NCBI GenBank assembly: GCA_030035585.1
Contig: CM057464.1
Location: 30,025,465 to 30,089,464, forward strand
Length of the DNA: 64,000 nucleotides
Reading direction: 5' to 3'
Origin: Dugong dugon
Taxonomy: Eukaryota; Chordata; Mammalia; Sirenia; Dugongidae
The notes beneath the pieces are model-generated. The model did not search any database and had not been told where the DNA came from. It was given only the letters and a program-made list of their open reading frames with translations. Below, in pieces: positions 1 through 10,240 of this stretch (the stretch's first letter is position 1; each line of letters starts with the position of its first letter). Made by a program: the position numbers and the translations under genes.

Positions 1-2472
1 TGTTTTAGCTTTGATTTATTTTTGTGACTTCCATATCTGGGTTTATATCTGGTTGCTCTGTCCTGTGTTCTAGTTTTGGGTTGTTATCTGATGTTACTGA
101 TTTTCTAACCGGAGGACTCCCTTTAGTATTTCTTGTAATTTGGGTTTGGTTTTTGCTAATTCCCTAAACTTCTGTTTATCTGGAAATGCCCTAATTTTGC
201 CATCATATTTGAGAGACAGTTTTGCTGGATATATAATTTTTGGCTGGCAATTTTTTTCCTTCAAGGCTTTATGTATGTCATCCCATTGCCTTCTTGCCTG
301 CATGGTATCTGCTGAGTAGTCCAAGCTTAGTCTTATTGACTCTCCTTTGTAGGTGACTTTTCGTTTATTCCTAGCCACTCTTAAAATTCTCTCTTTATCT
401 TTGGTTTTGGCAAGTTTGATTATAATATGTCTTGGTGACTTTCTTTTGGGATCTACCTTATGTGGGGTTTGATGAGCATCTTGGATAGGTATCTTCTCAT
501 CTTTCATGATATCAGGGAAGTTCTATGTCAACAAATCTTCAACAATTTTCTCTGTATTTTCTGTTATCCCCTCTGTTCTGGTACTCCAATCACTTGTATG
601 TTATTTCTCTTGATAGAGTCCCACATGACTCTTAGAGTTTCTTCATTCTATTTAATTCTTTTATCTGAGTTTTCCTCAAATCAGTTGGTGTCAAGTGCTT
701 TATCTTCAGTCTTACTTATTCTGATTTCCATTGCCTCAATTCTGCTCCTATGACTTTCTACTAAGTAGTCTAATTCTGAAATTTTATTGTTAATCTTCTG
801 GATTTCTGTTTGCTTTCTCTCTATGGATCCTTGCAGCCTGTTAAATTTGTCATTATGGTCTTCTATAATCTTCTTAAGTTCCTCTATTGCTTTATCTGTG
901 TGTTCCTTGGTTTGTTCTGCATTTTACGTGATCTCCCTCTTGACCTCTTGAAGAATTCTGTATATTAATCTTTTGTATTCTACCTCCAGTAATTCCAAGA
1001 AGTTCTCTTCCTCCAGAAGATTTCTTGATTCTTTATTTTGGAAGCTTGCTGAAGCAATCATGGTCTGCTTCTTTATATGATTTGCTATTGACAATTGTCT
1101 CTGAGCCATCAATAAGTTATTATATTTATTGATTTTATGTCTGCTTACTGTGTTCTAGCTTCTTGTTTTGTTTTGTTTTGATATATTCAAAAAGCTGCTC
1201 ATGTGAGCTAGTTTGATTATTGTGGCTTTGAAGCTCTAACGTTCTGTCACCAGCTGGTTAGATCTGTTACTAAGTATGTAATCCCAGTAGTCCATTTTCT
1301 TTTCTTTTATGGATTCAGCTCAGGTGTCCAGGTAGTCAGTCACCAAGTGTGTGGTGCAGGTTCTCACCTACAGTTCTAGACGGGCAGGGGTGATTGGAGT
1401 AGGCACAGGTATCTGGCTGCACTAAGGGTTTCACGTGCTGAGCAAGGCAGGGGGCGACGGCCACTCCCTGAGTGTCTGGGAGGAAAGCGTGTCCCTGTTC
1501 CCTAGAGTGTGTAGGTGGCTGGGTTTTTCAGCTGGACTTCGGGCACCCTATGCTGTTGGCTGTAAGTACTGGGAGTCACCACTTATTCTTGGACCCCTAT
1601 TGCAGGTGGCTAAGTGACAGGAGTGGAGCCAGCAGTCCTCAGGCTCCTGAAGTGGGTGAGGACCCTTCTTAATTGGCAGAGTGATGTCAAATGTCATGAA
1701 CCTGCCACTCCACCATATAGATGATAATGTTGAAGTTAGGTTTCAGGTATATACCCTGTTGTATTGTGCTAATGAGGACCTATGCTGTTGAAATGGGCCC
1801 ACACAGGATCTATGCAGAGGTGAAAGGCATTCAAAGTCTATGGACCCCTTATGCCTGTGTCTAGGCAAAGGAGCTTCTCCTGCCCTGAGCTCCTGGCACA
1901 GGGGAGCTGGCAGATTATTTTTTCCTGTTTCTTAATTTGTTCACTCTCCAAGGCCGGGAGAATTGCTCAGGGTACATGATGAGTCCTTCTCCCAGCCCAG
2001 GGACTGTGGCAATCCCTGAGCCTGGCCCAGGATCCAGTGTAGAGTCAGGACGAAGCAGGTAGATGGGAGAGAGGTTCTTCCAGATGGGGTGTTTTTTGAT
2101 CCACTTGGTGGGTTAAATGCAGGTACTTATCTTTTGCCTATTGAGCACTGCTTTTCACTGGTTCTGGAGACTTGAGTAGACTCTGTGCTGCTTGGTCTCT
2201 CATCCTGAACACCACTGCTTGTCTCACTGCACACACCAGCCAATCTGGCCTGCAGGGTGCTGGTTCCCACCAGGTCGGGTCTGGCAGCTCCTTACTGCTT
2301 CAAATCATCTCTCTCTGCCCCTGACACTCAGTCTGATTCCTCAACTTTGCCTTTGATGTTCATGGCTCCCAGATTGTCACATATAATGGATTCACTTGTT
2401 TTTTCAGGTCTTTGTTGTGAAAGGAAACACAGGAAGCATATGACTACTCCACTATCTTGGCCCCGTCTCCTC
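1..2472 (-). mobile_element. L1 LINE, 5' half (5' UTR plus ORF1), cut by window edge
   Basis: An L1 read on the minus strand. Its 5' terminus is near 2472, where the complement reads gaggagacggggccaagata, the usual L1 start. The 5' UTR runs from about 2472 down to 1110, ORF1 from 1109 to about 94, and the inter-ORF spacer runs off the left edge. The 5' UTR resembles that of the fragment at 32881-35145 and differs from the L1s at 10241, 37634 and 60358, so two 5' UTR types are present. No right-hand target duplication can be tested because the other end lies outside the window. Confidence 0.85.
94..1109 (-). pseudogene. L1 ORF1 remnant
   Basis: Remnant of the L1 ORF1 RNA-binding chaperone. 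The start region (1109 downwards) reads MAQRQLSIANHIKKQTM and leads into a stretch like the coiled-coil leader. The C-terminal domain is open from 507 to 94 and keeps the family signatures SPRHIIIKLAKTKDKERILR, ARRQWDDIHKALKEKNCQP and FPDKQKFRELAKTKPKLQE. The middle (about 510-920) has no long open frame, so the gene is broken at several points. ORF1p normally coats L1 RNA as trimers in cytoplasmic particles. This copy can no longer encode it. Confidence 0.8.
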
Positions 2473-2514
2473 AAAATGGTATTTTAACTTAGCCTAACAT
2501 CAATGGGAAGAATA

Positions 2515-2645
2515 TTAGATTGGAAACCCATACACCAGGATTACAGCTTTAGTTCAGACTGCACTTTGGGCCTCAGTTTTCTTATTTATAAAAAAGGGTA
2601 AATTTTACTACCAAAGTTCTCTAAAATTCTCTTCATTAGTATTAT
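2515..2645 (+). repeat. MIR SINE relic
   Basis: The stretch ends in 'cctcagttttcttatttata' followed by an A/G-rich segment, which matches the MIR core ('cctcagtttcctcatctgta'). It is highly diverged, as expected of a repeat from before the placental radiation. It lies directly next to the L1 5' end at 2472. Confidence 0.5.
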
Positions 2646-2837
2646 TTAATAAGTCTGTAAACTCCAGAGTATTTTGACAACTGGGATTTTGCTTGTTTGT
2701 AACTCACTGTCTTTGATGTAGCTTGAAAAGCCAACTTTATATTGTGAAGCTGTACTCGATGATGGGGAAACACAATGGTTTGATGTCTACATAACTTTAT
2801 TTCCTCAAATGTTCAACATGTGTAGTAGAAGTATCTT

Positions 2838-2920
2838 TTGACATTGTTGTGAAGATTAAATGAAATGGTACATGTGCTTAGTGTACTACTTGGCAAAGTG
2901 TGTATACTCGATAAATGATT
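2838..2920 (+). repeat. MIR SINE 3' part
   Basis: 'ttgttgtgaagattaaatga' followed by '...tgcttagtgtactacttggc' is the MIR 3' segment ('ttgtgaggattaaatgagat ... gcacttagcacagtgcctggc'). It is interrupted on its right by the tRNA-Gly-headed SINE, which duplicated the sequence at 2921-2939. Confidence 0.55.
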
Positions 2921-2939
2921 GCAACTATTATTGTTATCA

Positions 2940-3660
2940 GGGCAGTGGTGGTTTAATGGTAGAATCCTCACTTTGCATGGGGAGTCCCAGTTCATTTCCT
3001 GGCCAATGCACCTCATGCACAACCACCACTCATCTTTCAGTGGAAACTTGTGTTTTGCTATGATGGTGAACAGACTTCAGTGACGCTTTCAGACTAAGAT
3101 GGACTATGAAGAAAGGCCTGGCTAGCTACTTCTCAAAGTCAGCCATTGAAAACCCTATGGATCTGTTATGGATTGAATTGTGTTCCCCAAAAATATCTGT
3201 TGTAAATTCTAACCTCTATGCCTGTGATTATAATCCCATTTGGGAATGGGTTGTCTTTGTTATGTTAATGAGGCTGGATTATTGTAGGGTATGTCTTCAG
3301 TCAATCTCTTACAAGATATAAAAGGAGCGTATTAAGCAAGCAGAGATGGGGGAAGATAGACGCCAAGCCACATGGAGATCTCCAAGGAACCAGGAAACAG
3401 AAGCTGAAGACATTCTCCCAGAGCTGATGGAGAGAGAAAGCCTTCCCCTAGAGTTGGTACTCTGGATTGCTAAACTGTGAGAAAATAAATTTCTGTTTGC
3501 TAAAGCAATCCACTCATAATATTTCTTTTATAGCAACACTAGGTAACTAAAACAGGATCATAACAGTACAATCCACAACCGATCATTGGAATGGCACAGG
3601 ACTGGGCAGTATTTTGTTCCATTGTGCATGAGACTGACTTGATGGCAGCTAACAACAACA
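2940..3660 (+). mobile_element. Composite SINE with tRNA-Gly-like head and RTE-like tail, split by a solo LTR
   Basis: The head (about 2942-3012) matches tRNA-Gly(GCC): 'gcagtggtggtttaatggta' fits its 5' half and A box, and 'agttcatttcctggccaatg' fits the B box and acceptor. The middle (3100-3163) reads 'gaaaggcctggctagctact', shared with AfroSINEs. The tail after the LTR reads 'gcacaggactgggcagtatt' and '...gacttgatggcagctaacaac', which is RTE 3' sequence. Flanking duplication: 2921-2939 gcaactattattgttatca and 3661-3678 gcaacgttactgttatca. The LTR at 3164-3554 landed inside it later. This is a retroposed SINE and not a tRNA gene, because both internal promoter boxes have decayed. Confidence 0.65.
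3164..3554 (+). mobile_element. Solo LTR, ERVL-MaLR type
   Basis: A retroviral-type fossil that starts TGTTATGGATTGAATTG and ends AACTAAAACA, the terminal pattern of MaLR LTRs (MLT1/MST kin). The 3' part carries the polyadenylation-like 'gagaaaataaatttctg'. It is flanked by a 5-bp duplication, GGATC, at 3159-3163 and 3555-3559. No internal region is present, so it is a solo LTR. It is moderately old but younger than the SINE it interrupts. The partial LTR at 19996-20241 is a relative, sharing 'gagagagaaagccttcccct'. Confidence 0.75.
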
Positions 3661-3756
3661 GCAACGTTACTGTTATCATCATTTTCATCATTTCATTAAT
3701 CTCTGTCACCTACAATTGATGGTGCATTAACATAGTGTAAAAATAACCACAGAATC

Positions 3757-4152
3757 ATAAAACCCAAAACCCTTTGCCATTGAATCAATTTTGACCATGG
3801 TTAACCCATGTTTGACAAAGTAGAACTGCTCCTTAGGGTTTTATTGGCTGTAATCTTTATAGAAGCAGATCACCAGGACTTTTTTTTTTCTGTGGCATCA
3901 CTGGGTGGTTTCGAACCACCAACCTTTAGGTTAAAAAAACAAACCAACAAAAAAACCTGTTGCTGTCAAGTCGATTCTGACTCATAGAGACCCTATAAGA
4001 CAGAGTAGAACTGCCCCATAGGGTTTCCAAGGAGTGCCTGGTGGATTCGAACTGCTGATCTTTTGGTTAGCAGCCAAACTCTTAACCACTACACAACCAG
4101 GTTTTCCTAGGTTAATAGTAGAGCACAAAACTTTTACACCACCTAGGCAGCC
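3757..4152 (-). mobile_element. AfroSINE (outer), split by a second AfroSINE
   Basis: An older AfroSINE in reverse orientation. Its tail is at 3757-3860 ('cccaaaaccctttgccattg', a diverged form of the tail), its body at 3861-3934, and its head resumes at 4116-4152 ('tagtagagcacaaaactttt ... accacctaggcagcc'). The inner copy at 3935-4107 separates the two halves. Divergence is clearly higher than in the inner copy. Confidence 0.65.
3935..4107 (-). mobile_element. AfroSINE (inner)
   Basis: Reverse-orientation AfroSINE with tail 'cctgttgctgtcaagtcgat', body 'agagtagaactgccccatag' and head ending 'accactacacaaccaggttt'. The duplication TAGGTTAA is at 3927-3934 and 4108-4115 and proves insertion into the outer SINE. 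Confidence 0.8.
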
Positions 4153-4189
4153 ATAGAATCATAGGTCACCATAATATTGACTCCCAAAC

Positions 4190-4540
4190 TGAATCCTTAC
4201 CTCCACAAAGATATGCACTTCACTGACCACTGGATATGCCAAGTTCACTTGCATCTCCAGGTCTTTGTCTATGCAGGCTTCCTCACCTCAGGTACTCCTG
4301 ACTTCTCTGCCTATACAAATGCCATCCATTTTTTTAAAGCTCAGCTCAAATTCCACCTCTTCCCATGAAATCTGTCCTTACTATGGCAGCCCACCCTGAT
4401 CATTTTCTGTGAGTTCCTATAGAAAAGAGCTTCACAGCTAATAACAGGACACCTTGTATTGTTACCAGTGAATGTAAGGGAAACACCTGAACTGTGGAGT
4501 TCACACACCCCAATCCTATCCCGGTTTTACATAACTAGAG
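4190..4540 (+). repeat. L2 LINE 3' region relic
   Basis: 'aagctcagctcaaattccac' followed by 'ctcttcccatgaaatctgtcc' resembles the L2 3' region ('aagactcagctcaggtgtcacctcctccaggaagccttccctga'). Very old and without coding potential. Confidence 0.45.
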
Positions 4541-4544
4541 AATG

Positions 4545-4715
4545 AGCTAAGTGATTTCAATCCATTATTTAAACTCTCTGATTCTGTTCTTAATTTTTAA
4601 AATGAAAGCCATAATATATTCCTCTGAGAGCTGTTCTGAATACCAAATTAAATAAGCATGTCAAGTACTTGTTGTACAGTACAAGCTTAGTAAATATTTC
4701 CCCCATTGCCACTGC
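4545..4715 (+). repeat. MIR SINE relic
   Basis: 'aaactctctgattctgttct' followed by an A-rich 'taaaatgaaagccataatat', then 'agtacttgttgtacagtaca' and 'gcttagtaaatattt', follows the order of MIR segments. Old and diverged. Confidence 0.45.
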
Positions 4716-4719
4716 AGTT

Positions 4720-5790
4720 ATCAGTAAGAAATGTTTGCTGAACTGAATATATACAAATGTCTTATCCCTCAAAAGAGAATATATGTTCTTTAAAATAGGG
4801 ATAATTCTTGAAATTTTTAATTCCTAAGTACAAATCTGGATAGTTCATAGGCATTTAGTAAACAATTATATTAAAATATTTGTCAGACAAAGTCTGTTGC
4901 TTGAATATAGAATAATCAAAATACAGAGCAAAGCTTTGTATGAATAAGAGTACTTATAAAGAACGTGATAAGTTTGATAAAAAAGCACAAACAGTACTAT
5001 AGGATGACACAGATAAGGCAATTGATGTAAAGGGTAGAATGATGTAATAATCTTAATAATGTCATAATCTTGATAATAATAAAAAATGTATACCATAATA
5101 GTAATAAAAATAATGCATACCAGAAATTCCTATATAACTGTTAAAGGTGGATTGAATAATTGGCTTTGAGCCTCCTCACAGACTCTTTTACAATGTATTT
5201 CTACCTACCAGTTTTCTGTGGTTCTGGAAGATTTCCTTGAGGTACCAGGAAAAAAAAACCTCTTGGCATTTCAAAATCAATTCTTTTTGCCCTGGCCCAC
5301 CTATATGTAATGAACAACATCTATCACATCCCTCTGAAGTTTATCTATCTTCTCTACTTTACAAGATTAAATAAGTCAGTAGCTTTCAAGTGTGCAAAGT
5401 TTCAATGAAAGTGGCTCCAGGGATATGAACAGTGGTTTCCGAAGTAGTGTTTCTGAACTCTTACAGAGAAGTGTCAAGGGGCTAAACTTGTGTGAAAATA
5501 GGCACTTTTAGAAAGCGACTATTTAACTTTCTGCCAGGATATCGTAGAGAACAATTAGAAATACCAATTGTTACTCATTTCATTGGCTATTTTTGAAATT
5601 ATTGCTGATATAATGTCTATAGGATCTGACATTGTTTCCATTATGAATACTTGTCTCAGACTCTTTCTTCCATTATTGTAATCTTTCCATGGATATCTAT
5701 GAATATATTTTATCTTCTTTATGGATTCTTGTATCCTAAAAGTCAGTGTTATTCTGTATGTGTACTAACATACCTCTTTACTTTGCATAA
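4720..5790. other. Unassigned AT-rich sequence
   Basis: No recognisable repeat, RNA or coding exon was seen. Local runs such as 5050-5120 are (ATA/AAT)-rich. The open frames here (4866-5096, 5651-5833) are short and have no family signature. Confidence 0.4.
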
Positions 5791-6000
5791 GATTCCCTTG
5801 GTGGGGCAAATGGTTAGCATTCTTGGCAGCTAACTGATAGGTTGGAGGTTCAAGTCCACCCAGAGGTGTATCAAAAGAAAGGCCTGGTGATCTACTTCTG
5901 AAAGATCAGTCATTGAAAAGCCTATGGAGCACAGTTCTACTCTGACACACATCAGGTGGCCATGAGTCAGAAGGGACTCCACAGCAACTATTTCAGATTG
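5791..6000 (+). mobile_element. AfroSINE
   Basis: Head 'cccttggtggggcaaatggt', B-box region 'ggaggttcaagtccacccag', body 'gaaaggcctggtgatctact' and tail 'gccatgagtcagaagggact'. This is the second AfroSINE type (box 'aggcctgg.gatctacttctga'), distinct from the 'ggagaaagatgtggcaatt' type. Confidence 0.8.
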
Positions 6001-6945
6001 GTTACTTTGTATATACTGTGGCAGGATGCTAAGATATTATTCGAAGTTCAATCTTAGTTAACTACAATGTAGTTCATTCTAATTGTTTCTTTTTTTTTTG
6101 TGGTTGAATTTTAGGAGAATGAGTAAAATCTCAAAAATGCAAATTTATAGTGAATATTTATATTAAAAATTAAATTTCATAGCATGCTTTGAGATGAGTA
6201 TGAATGTTACTTATTCTCCTAAGTTTTAAAATGTATAGCCCCATACTAGTACTATTATCAATACCCTAGATGGTGATTCTACAATCATATTTTCTTTAGT
6301 TGTCAAAGTAAAATTAAATTATTTTTAGTATCCTCACCAAAACAAGAAAATAGACAGTAACTCAATATTTTCCATGAGTGACAGGAAAAAAGTCTTGTGT
6401 GATCAAATATGTATGGGAGACACCAGTTAAAGCAAGATAGACACTTATCTCTAGGAATTCTCAGAGCTTGAATTCCTTGGTCGACCAGAGACTTCATCTA
6501 ACCCAAACTACATACTTCCTGAGCAAGTTGATTAAGTTTTCTGAGGTGGATTCCCCTTTAGTGGAATCCTGTTTACTCATACTAGCCCAAATAATTTCTA
6601 AATTTTCTAATATTTTCTCAGCAAAAGAGATCTCAGATACTTTGACATATCCTTGTAGGAAGGGTCTTTACTTTAGATTCACTGGTGTTCTCACTTTCAT
6701 TCAAAACTGTGTGGCTATGTTTTAGAAATAAGATTGACTTGGTAGACCCAAAGATCTTCTTATATATGGGACTTAGAACCTTAGAGAAGATAAAGTCAAG
6801 TTACCCTGACTTGGTCCAATTATTAGAGGATCAGAATCAGGGGGTAGTGGTGATTTGAGAGCCCACAGTCTTGATCATTCATGTCTTCCAACCCAGCCCA
6901 CAAGAACTTTGCCTGAATTTTAAGGAGTACTAAAGGAAGATAATA
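6001..6945. other. Unassigned sequence
   Basis: About 0.9 kb with no repeat or exon that I recognise. An 85-codon open frame at 6468-6725 has no signature and no splice context, and I do not call it. Confidence 0.4.
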
Positions 6946-7148
6946 GTCCCTGAGTGGTGCAAATTGTTAAACATTTGACTAGTAATGGAAAGGTTGACAG
7001 TTCAAACCCACCGAGAGGTACCTCAGAAGAAAGGCCTGGCAATCTATTTCTGAAAGATCACATCCTTGAAAATCTTATAGAGCACAGTTCTACTCTGCTA
7101 CACATGAGGTCGTCATGAGTCACAATCAACTCAATGGCAAACAGTTTT
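6946..7148 (+). mobile_element. AfroSINE
   Basis: Head 'gtccctgagtggtgcaaatt', body 'gaaaggcctggcaatctatt' and tail 'cgtcatgagtcacaatcaac'. Flanked by imperfect A-rich duplications (aaaggaagataata / aaaagaaagtaata). Confidence 0.75.
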
Positions 7149-7460
7149 AAAAGAAAGTAATACAATATGAGTAAAATCTAACGGGAACTACTTCACTGAA
7201 ATATCTCTATAACACTAAAAACTCAAATGTGTGACCTTGTAAGTGCTGTCCTCACAGGGGACTTTTGGGTTCACTTATTGAACCATGGAGAGACACTGCA
7301 GCCCAAGTGATGAGTCAGAAGAACTTACTACACGTATGCTGGAGGAGTGGTAACTGTATGGCTTCAGGATGAAATTTCAAAACATCACTATGTAAATTAA
7401 TGAACATTACTTTAATGTAAATGGCTGTATTGTTACTTTTTCCCTCTCCCACTCCTTGGT
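7149..7460. other. Unassigned sequence
   Basis: Short stretch between an AfroSINE and an RTE 3' end. Nothing recognised. Confidence 0.4.
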
Positions 7461-8360
7461 TATTGTTGTCAGGTGTCGTCCAGTCAGTTCCGACTCATAG
7501 CGACCCTATGTACAACAGAATGAAACACTGCCTGGTCCTGTGCCATTCTCACAATCGTTATACTTGAGCCCATTGTTGCAGCCACTGTGTCAATCCATCA
7601 CTTTGAGGATCTTCCTCTTTTTTGCTGACCCTCTACTTTACCAAGCATGATGTCCTTCTCCAGGGACTGATCCGTTCTGATAACATGTCCAAAGTATGTG
7701 AGATGAAGTCTCGCCATACTTGCTTCTAAGGAGCATTCTGATTGTACTTCTTTCAAGACAGATTTGTTCATTCTTTTGGCAGTCCATGGTATATTCAATA
7801 TTCTTTACCAACACCACAATTCAAAGGTGTCAATTCTTCGGTCTTCCTTATTCATTGTCCATCTTTTGCATGCTTAGGGGGCAATTGAAAACACCAAGGT
7901 TTGGATGAGACGCACCTTAGTCTTCAAGGTGACATCTTTGCTTTTTTAACACTTTAAAGGGTCTTTTGAAGCAGATTTGCCCAGTGAGATGAGTTGTTTT
8001 ATTTCTTGACTGCTGCTTCCGTGGGTGTTGATTGTGGATACTAGTGAAATGAAATCCCTGACAACTTCAATCATTTCTCCATTTATCATGATGTTTCTTA
8101 TTGGTCCTTTTGTGAGGATTTTTGTTTTCTTTATGTTGAGGTGTAATCCATACTGAAGGCTGTGGTCTTTGATCTTCATCAATAAATGCTTCAAGTCCTC
8201 TTCACTTTCAGCAAGCAAGGTTTTGTCATCTGCATAACACATGTTGTTAATGAGTCTTCCTCCAATTCTGATGACATGTTCTTCTTCAGATATTCCAGCT
8301 TCTCGGATTATTTGCTTAGCATACAGACTGAATAAGTATGGTGAAAAGACCCCACACCTT
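7461..8360 (-). mobile_element. RTE (BovB-like) LINE, 3' end, 5'-truncated
   Basis: Minus-strand RTE. The 3' terminus is at 7461 (complement ends 'gacacctgacaacaata') and the copy runs to about 8360, where it breaks off inside the RT domain. It contains the typical C-terminal block 'RLHLTYFGHVIRTDQSLEKD' followed by MLGKVEGQQKRGR, and the RT motif C block. The terminal 50 bases ('agggtcgctatgagtcggaa') are the same sequence that ends AfroSINEs. Confidence 0.85.
7946..8242 (-). pseudogene. RTE reverse transcriptase remnant (YADD block)
   Basis: A 98-codon open stretch starting MCYADDKTLLAESEEDLKHL. YADD is the catalytic Asp pair of RT motif C. It is followed by the thumb-side LNIKKTKILTKG and by FISLVSTINTHGSSSQEIK, all standard for RTE polymerases. 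The C-terminal block at 7598-7798 is in another frame, so the gene is broken. RTE normally reverse transcribes its own RNA and AfroSINE RNA at a nicked target; this copy cannot. Confidence 0.75.
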
Positions 8361-8479
8361 GGATCTGGAAAACAGAAAGGAGGAGTCCTCAGTTAACTGG
8401 AGGAGCCCTCAGAGGTTGGAGAATGGACTCTGGCAACTCTCAGTTCCAGTCAACAAACAAGTGGCAGAGGAACTATCAT

Positions 8480-9010
8480 TGATTTATTCATTTATTCTTC
8501 ATTCAATAAATATAGTGGTAGCTACTATTTACCATGTGCTCGTCTAGGCTCTCTGAATCTCTAAGGCAGTGTATAGAGGCCTTAATCATATACAGTTTAT
8601 ATGGCAGTGGGAGGAGACAAATGATAAAGACAAATATATGTGATGTTAATTGATGATAAGTTTTAAGAAGAAACATATATCAGGGTAAGAGAATAGAAAA
8701 TAACAGTGATTTATTTTTATTATTTCTTTATAGTCACTAGGGGAAAGACCTCTTTGCAGTAAGTGACGGTTGAAAGCCATGCAGGTATCTATATCTAATC
8801 TGTACAAGCAGTGATTCTTCCTCTGCGGAACTAAAGAAGCCAGTATGGCTGAACTACAGTGAGCAAGGGCAAAGGGAATAGGAGCTGACATCAAGACTAC
8901 TAACTGGGGCCAGATCATGTAGAATAATTTCAGGCCATTGTGAAACTTTGGTTTCTACGCCAAGTGGGATAAGAAACCACTGAAGGTTTTATGCAAAATA
9001 GAGTCACGTG
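8480..9010. repeat. Old mammalian interspersed repeat (L2-like, family not certain)
   Basis: 'tttattcttcattcaataaa' leads into 'tggcagtgggaggagacaaatgataaag', 'gccagtatggctgaactaca', 'gggccagatcatgtagaata' and 'gataagaaaccactgaaggt', in that order. This is a widely dispersed ancient mammalian repeat that I recognise by order but cannot name with confidence. The same family recurs at 36820-37298 and 45766-46082. Confidence 0.5.
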
Positions 9011-9077
9011 CTGCATAACATCTGTATGGGAAAAATCTAATCACATAAACGTCCGTGGTACCATAAGAGGTTATAGT

Positions 9078-9418
9078 AGGGTTCAGAAATCCTGATCCAA
9101 CTTACGTACAACCTGTCCTTATGAACAAACCCCCATAAAACCTATTATATTAAAAATTTGAGGTACATACAATGGTTTGTAGCAAAAAACAGGCACTACT
9201 TGCAAAGCACATCAAACCATTACTATTATTACAATTGTATTATTATGTTAAAGATGTTTTAATATATCTTTTCTATGCATAGAAATGTACACTATATATT
9301 ATATGCTAAGACAAACATTTGACTATTCCATACCTGACTATTCTAACGTATGTACTAACTTGACTTAAAGACAGACATAAGAACAGAAGCTGTTTGTAAT
9401 TGCGGACTGCCTATATAT
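9078..9418. repeat. Tigger-like DNA transposon relic (MITE)
   Basis: One end reads 'tgatccaacttacgtacaac' followed by 'ctgtccttatgaacaaaccccc'. The other reads 'gacagacataagaacagaag' then 'ctgtttgtaattgcggactgcc'. The complement of the latter ('ggcagtccgcaattacaaac') resembles the Tigger terminus 'ggcagtccccgagttacgaac'. The interior is AT-rich and non-coding, as expected of a non-autonomous derivative. Confidence 0.45.
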
Positions 9419-10159
9419 AACATGGTGTTTGACAATGTCCAAATCATATAATGTTCTATTTCACAGAACATATTCTGTATGTTAAACAACATATAACTGT
9501 AGTGACATTTACCTTACATTGCCAGAAGTTCTAGGATTCATTATTATTTTCTAATCAAAGACCAGCCAGAAAGATTTTGATTTACTTAACCACAAGTTGG
9601 GATTCTTGAAGAAGAATTCTGATTGTCATTCTCTCAACCTTCCCCTCACAACTAGCAGATGGTCATCCCAGCATGAAGCATTACATTCCCACATATCAAT
9701 GTACAGAGGCAAGGAAGAAGGGGGGGATTTCTTCCAGTATTTTTTGTTTTGACTGGGGAAGAAAATCTTTTCCCAGAAGGACCTTCATTACATATTCCCT
9801 CAGGTCTTGTAGGTAAAAACTCAGCCATAGCTCCACCTCGAAACCATCACTGGTAAAGGGGAGTAGGACTCCTATGACTGACTTAGACCAAAAACGATTC
9901 ATCTCTTGAAAGTAAACCTACCTTTGCTAAACATGATGCCTCCCTGGTATTTGAACAAAATTTGGTTCCTATTTAGTGAGGAAGAAGGATGCAGTAGGTG
10001 TTGTGTAGGCGACCAACAGTGTCTTTCACAAATCTAAAGAGAGGTCATTATTTACTGAACAAATGAAATGAAGAGAAAATTATAAAGAACTCAAATACAT
10101 TCCACAAATATAGAGGAAGCCTACAAAGAAATGTTTAATACTTAAGCATTTTTCTCCTC
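9419..10159. other. Unassigned sequence
   Basis: About 0.7 kb without a recognised repeat or exon. Confidence 0.4.
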
Positions 10160-10240
10160 ATTTTTAAAATTTTATTTTGTAGTGCTTTAGGTGAAAGTTT
10201 ATAGTGCAGATAAGTTTCTCATCCAAAAATTTATACACAT
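10160..10240 (-). mobile_element. L1 3' tail fragment
   Basis: 'ttttattttgtagtgcttta' followed by 'ggtgaaagtttatagtgcag' and '...gtttctcat...acacat' is the L1 3' tail module in reverse. Only about 80 bp remain, head-on against the 5' end of the plus-strand L1 at 10241. Confidence 0.6.

Noticed and set aside
2942-3012. tRNA-Gly gene
   Set aside because: The match is only partial, the B box is changed (agttcatttcc), and the sequence continues into a SINE body with flanking duplications. It is a SINE head.
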